Assembly (NCBI RefSeq): GCF_016908115.1
Contig: NZ_JAFBDH010000003.1
Location: 124,001-188,000 of the forward strand
DNA length: 64,000 bases
Direction of reading: 5' to 3'
Source of the DNA: Peptoniphilus gorbachii
Lineage (GTDB): Bacteria > Bacillota > Clostridia > Tissierellales > Peptoniphilaceae
A model generated the notes under the pieces. That model saw only the letters and a program-made list of their open reading frames with translations. It had not been told where the DNA came from and searched no databases. Positions within the stretch are counted from its first letter, which is position 1. Every line of letters starts with the position of its first letter. Made by a program: the position numbers and the translations under genes. Positions 60,588 to 64,000 of this stretch are shown piece by piece.

Positions 60588-62000
60588 TTGACTAAGACAG
60601 AAAAAACTTATGTAGAAGACATGGACCGTGGAGTTTATGACATTAAAAATGAATTTACCTATAGGTCCAAGACTGAAAAGGGACTTACTGAAGAGATTGT
60701 AAGACAAATTTCAAAGGAAAAGGACGAGCCAGAATGGATGCTTGAAAGTAGATTAAAGGCTCTAAAGATTTTTAATGAGAAGAAAAATCCAGAGTGGGGT
60801 CCTGATGTTTCAGAAGTAGACATGGATAAAATCACAACTTACATTAGACCTGATGCCGATATGTCTGATGATTGGAAAAATGTTCCTGACGAAATAAGAG
60901 ATACCTTCGATAAACTTGGCATACCTGAAGCAGAAAAAGAATCAATGCTTTCTGGTGTTGGAGCACAATATGACTCTGAAGTAGTTTATCACAACATTCA
61001 AAAATATCTTTCTGATCAAGGAGTAATTTACACTGATTTTGAAAGTGGACTTAAAAAATATCCAGAAATCGTAAAAAAATATTTCAGCAAGTGTATCACT
61101 CCAAATCTTCACAAATATGCAGCTCTTCACTATGCAGTTTGGTCTGGTGGATCCTTTGTCTACGTGCCAAAGGGAGTAAATGTAGATATTCCTCTACAAT
61201 CTTATTTTAGACTTAATGCACCAGGCGCAGGACAATTTGAACACACACTTATAATTGTAGAAGACGGAGCTTATTGTCACTTTATAGAAGGTTGTTCTGC
61301 TCCAAAATATAATGTAATAAATTTACACGCAGGTGCAGTTGAACTTTTTGTAGGCGAAAATGCAACTCTAAGATATTCAACAATTGAAAACTGGTCAAGA
61401 AATATGTACAACTTAAACACAAAGAGAGCCATTGTAGAAAAAAATGGAAAAATCGAATGGGTATCTGGTTCTTTTGGTTCAAAAGTTTCAATGCTTTATC
61501 CTGCATCAATTTTAGTTGGAGAAAATGCATCTAGTGAATTTACTGGAATTTCCTTTGCAGGTGAAGGGCAAAATCTTGACACAGGAGCACAAGTTGTTCA
61601 TGCAGCACCACACACTAAGTCAACTATTAACACTAAGTCAATTTCAAAATCTGGCGGAATTGCAATTTACAGAGGACTTGTTGAAATAAAAGAAAATGCT
61701 ATTGGCTCAAAAAATTCAACATCATGTGAATCACTAATGCTTGATAATGAGTCTAGGTCAGATACAATTCCTACAATAAAAATTGAAAACAACGACATAG
61801 ATATTGGACATGAAGCAAAAATAGGCAGAATTTCTGACTCTGTAATTTTCTATTTGATGTCAAGGGGAATATCTGAACAAGAGGCAAAGGAAATGGTTGT
61901 AAGAGGATTTGCAGAACCAATTGCCAAGGAACTTCCTATGGAATATGCAGTTGAAATGAATAATCTTATTAACCTTGAACTTGTTGGAGCAATTGGGTAG
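60588..62000 (+). CDS. sufB: Fe-S cluster scaffold protein SufB
   Basis: A 470-residue scaffold with the SufB core: YDSEVVYHNIQ, HYAVWSGGSFVYVPKGV, GCSAPKYN, STIENWSRNMYNLNTKRA and the C-terminal LMSRGISEQEAKEMVVRGF. It starts at TTG 60588 directly after the sufC stop, with AGAGGTG upstream. SufB with SufC and the SufD-like protein builds the nascent cluster. Confidence 0.96.
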   Translation: MTKTEKTYVEDMDRGVYDIKNEFTYRSKTEKGLTEEIVRQISKEKDEPEWMLESRLKALKIFNEKKNPEWGPDVSEVDMDKITTYIRPDADMSDDWKNVPDEIRDTFDKLGIPEAEKESMLSGVGAQYDSEVVYHNIQKYLSDQGVIYTDFESGLKKYPEIVKKYFSKCITPNLHKYAALHYAVWSGGSFVYVPKGVNVDIPLQSYFRLNAPGAGQFEHTLIIVEDGAYCHFIEGCSAPKYNVINLHAGAVELFVGENATLRYSTIENWSRNMYNLNTKRAIVEKNGKIEWVSGSFGSKVSMLYPASILVGENASSEFTGISFAGEGQNLDTGAQVVHAAPHTKSTINTKSISKSGGIAIYRGLVEIKENAIGSKNSTSCESLMLDNESRSDTIPTIKIENNDIDIGHEAKIGRISDSVIFYLMSRGISEQEAKEMVVRGFAEPIAKELPMEYAVEMNNLINLELVGAIG

Positions 62001-62007
62001 GTGAAAG

Positions 62008-63054
62008 ATGAATATAATTGGAAATGAAATTGCCTTTAAGACTTTTAGCTTTTTAAAGGTAAATGAAACTGAAATAAAAATTCCTGAAATAAACGGGAAA
62101 TTATATAGAGAAGTTGGAGAAAAAAATCCAGGAGAAATTTCTGAATTTGAAAAAATAAAATATGGAATTTCAGAAGATGCACTAGAATTAAATAGAAAAT
62201 ATTTAAATTATTATTCTTCTTATCTAGCAAAAGAAGATGAAGAAAAAGAAGATTTTAAATTATTTGAATTAGATGATAACTATTCTGAACTTTTTGATCT
62301 TCATCACATTCTTGCAGAAAAAAATTCAAAATTAAAGGTCGTTTTAGACTACACATCTTCTGGCCAAGGTGAAAAATTTAGAAATTCTGTAATAAAGGTC
62401 CTTGCAAAGGAAAATTCTGAAGTAGAAGTTTTTGTTATTGCAAGAGACGATGACAAGTCCCTTGTCCTTGAATCAATTGGAATTTATACAGAAGATGGCG
62501 CAAAAGTTACTCTTCACCAATATGAACTTGGGGCAGGAAAACTTTATACAAATTATAAATGCGAATTAATTGGAGAAAAATCTTCATCAATAGTAGATTC
62601 AATTTACTTTGGTCAAAAGGATGAATATCTAAATATGAATTATGACATGATTCATAGAGGAAAAAAGACTGAATCAGATATTTTAGTAAATGGAGCCTTA
62701 AAGGATAAAGCCTTTAAAAATTTTAAATCAAATCTTCAATTTATAGAAGGTGCCAAGGGAGCTATTGGATCTGAAGAAGAGTATTCAATTTTACTAGATG
62801 ATACAGTTCATTCAGTTTCAGTGCCACTAATGCTTGCTCACGAAGATGATGTAGTTGGGAATCACGCATCAAGTGCAGGTAAGCTTGACATGAATCAAAT
62901 ATTTTATCTCATGAGTAGAGGCATCAGCCACGAAGAAGCTGAAGCACTAATAGTTGAATCCAAATTTTCTCGTGCCATTGACGCTCTTTCTGATGAAAAA
63001 TTGAGAGATGAAGTTTGGGATTCAGTTAGAAGAATTATAAAGAGAGGAAATTAA
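62008..63054 (+). CDS. sufD: SufD-like Fe-S cluster assembly protein
   Basis: A 348-residue SufB/SufD-family protein without the extended SufB N terminus. The family ending FYLMSRGISHEEAEALIVES and the segments HEDDVVGNHASSAGKLD and NYDMIHRGKKTESDI are present. Its place between sufB and sufS supports SufD. It starts 7 nt after sufB with AGGTG upstream. Confidence 0.94.
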   Translation: MNIIGNEIAFKTFSFLKVNETEIKIPEINGKLYREVGEKNPGEISEFEKIKYGISEDALELNRKYLNYYSSYLAKEDEEKEDFKLFELDDNYSELFDLHHILAEKNSKLKVVLDYTSSGQGEKFRNSVIKVLAKENSEVEVFVIARDDDKSLVLESIGIYTEDGAKVTLHQYELGAGKLYTNYKCELIGEKSSSIVDSIYFGQKDEYLNMNYDMIHRGKKTESDILVNGALKDKAFKNFKSNLQFIEGAKGAIGSEEEYSILLDDTVHSVSVPLMLAHEDDVVGNHASSAGKLDMNQIFYLMSRGISHEEAEALIVESKFSRAIDALSDEKLRDEVWDSVRRIIKRGN

Positions 63055-63055
63055 G

Positions 63056-64000
63056 ATGTTTACAAAAAATGAAATAGAAGATATTAGAAAAGAGTTTCCC
63101 TTTTTAAAATTAAAGCCAAATGGCAAGGACATTATATATTTTGACAATGGGGCAACAACACAAAAACCTCGTGAAATTTTAGATAATATAAAGAATTTTT
63201 ATGAAAATGAAAATGGAAACCCACACAGGGGAGCTCACTATCTTGCCATGATGTCTACAGAAGTTTATGAAAATGCAAGACAAAAGGTTGCTGATTTTAT
63301 AGGAGCAAAAAAAGCAAGTGAAATTGTATTTTTAAGAAATGCCACAGAAGCTCTAAATTTAGTTGCCTATTCCTATGGACGAAACAATTTAAGTGAAGGT
63401 GACGAAATTTTAATTTCAATAATGGAGCACCATTCAAATTTAGTTCCTTGGCAAGAAGTCGCCAAAAAAACTGGAGCAAAATTAAAATTTTTATATATAG
63501 ATGATGATAAGCAAATTCCTTTTTCTGAAATAGAAGAAAAAGTTACTGAAAAGACAAAAATTTTATCAATCACTGGAGCATCTAATGTAGTTGGAACAAA
63601 TCCTGACATTGAAAAAATTGTCAAATACGCAAGAGAGCATTCTCATGCAAAAATTATTTTAGATGGCGCACAACTTGTGCCTCATAGAAAAGTAAATGTA
63701 AGTGAACTTGATGTGGATTTTTTAGCCTTTTCTGGTCATAAAATGTATTCTGCTCTAGGCATTGGTGTACTTTATGGAAAAGAAAATCTCTTAAACCAAA
63801 TGGAACCCTTCCTATCAGGTGGCGACATGATCGAATATGTTTACGAAGACCACACAACTTTTTTAGATGCGCCACAAAGATTTGAAGCAGGAACTGCCAA
63901 TGTCGAAGGTGCAGTAAATCTTGCAGCAGCCATTGATTTTATAAATAAATATGGCATGGATAAAATTGACGAATATGAAAGATATTTAACTGACTATTGC
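63056..64000 (+). CDS. sufS: Cysteine desulfurase SufS (partial, cut by window end)
   Basis: A PLP enzyme that supplies sulfur from cysteine. The first 315 residues are in the window. Visible are YFDNGATTQKP, RNATEALNLVAYS, MEHHSNLVPW, the PLP Asp in LDGAQ (203-206) and the Schiff-base Lys in FSGHKMY (Lys229). The catalytic Cys loop lies beyond the end. It begins 1 nt after the sufD stop. The class II (SufS/CsdA) type fits the suf context. Confidence 0.95.
   Translation, partial: MFTKNEIEDIRKEFPFLKLKPNGKDIIYFDNGATTQKPREILDNIKNFYENENGNPHRGAHYLAMMSTEVYENARQKVADFIGAKKASEIVFLRNATEALNLVAYSYGRNNLSEGDEILISIMEHHSNLVPWQEVAKKTGAKLKFLYIDDDKQIPFSEIEEKVTEKTKILSITGASNVVGTNPDIEKIVKYAREHSHAKIILDGAQLVPHRKVNVSELDVDFLAFSGHKMYSALGIGVLYGKENLLNQMEPFLSGGDMIEYVYEDHTTFLDAPQRFEAGTANVEGAVNLAAAIDFINKYGMDKIDEYERYLTDYC

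Overview
The window is an A+T-rich (roughly 30% G+C by eye) chromosomal segment of a Gram-positive anaerobe-type bacterium. Leaderless-looking genes are rare, and strong GGAGG ribosome sites, T-boxes, a TPP riboswitch, an L10 leader, WhiA, HPr, MurJ, PrsA and a sufCBDS cluster all point to Firmicutes. The gene content (BioW-type biotin synthesis, pxpABC with an NRAMP-like carrier, NhaC, thiXYZ) fits the Tissierellia/Peptoniphilaceae group (Peptoniphilus, Finegoldia, Anaerococcus). That placement is inference from gene style, not from a database search.

Layout. 1-1523: rplJ-rplL behind an L10 autoregulatory leader. 1563-3893: a biotin-precursor operon (membrane S-component-like protein, bioW, bioF). 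3979-6500 (minus strand): cysK-cysE-nfo, preceded by a short leader peptide with three consecutive Cys codons and an intrinsic terminator; nfo is interrupted by a stop codon. 6541-7350: a non-coding, hairpin-rich island that is more G+C-rich than its surroundings. 7411-22580: a long run of core genes (glmU, prs, pth, mfd, prsA, whiA, HPr, dnaE, pfkA, pyk). 22624-27050 (minus): membrane and HD proteins, a repeat-rich anchored protein and murJ. 27198-32599: an ABC exporter, a nitroreductase and a TPP-riboswitch-controlled thiamine/precursor ABC importer. 32762-36448: 5-oxoprolinase genes pxpA, NRAMP-like carrier, pxpB, pxpC. 36561-40779: DUF1294 protein, a HEPN plus nuclease-like fusion protein (minus), a TIM-barrel protein with NhaC, and a macro-domain protein. 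40867-43946 (minus): a class A PBP and a 58-residue basic protein. 44060-47396: hflX, yigZ, nadE and a tandemly duplicated pair of tiny membrane proteins. 47400-51797: two T-box leaders, each in front of its own substrate-binding lipoprotein, followed by one shared permease and ATPase. 51870-55714 (minus): an anti-sigma/sigma pair and an ABC-2 transporter with a degenerate ATPase. 55983-64000: ychF, a HAD phosphatase, rbgA, rnhB, yraN and sufCBDS (sufS cut by the window end).

The most notable observations are the probable cysteine-sensing leader peptide upstream of cysK, the pair of paralogous T-boxes whose aligned specifier codons read TTC (Phe) and TAC (Tyr), a stand-alone HEPN/PD-(D/E)xK-like fusion, a class A PBP whose catalytic SxxK lysine is threonine, an ABC ATPase lacking several catalytic residues, and an NRAMP-like transporter without the metal motif inside the 5-oxoprolinase operon. 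No CRISPR array, rRNA, tRNA, insertion sequence or prophage was recognised.
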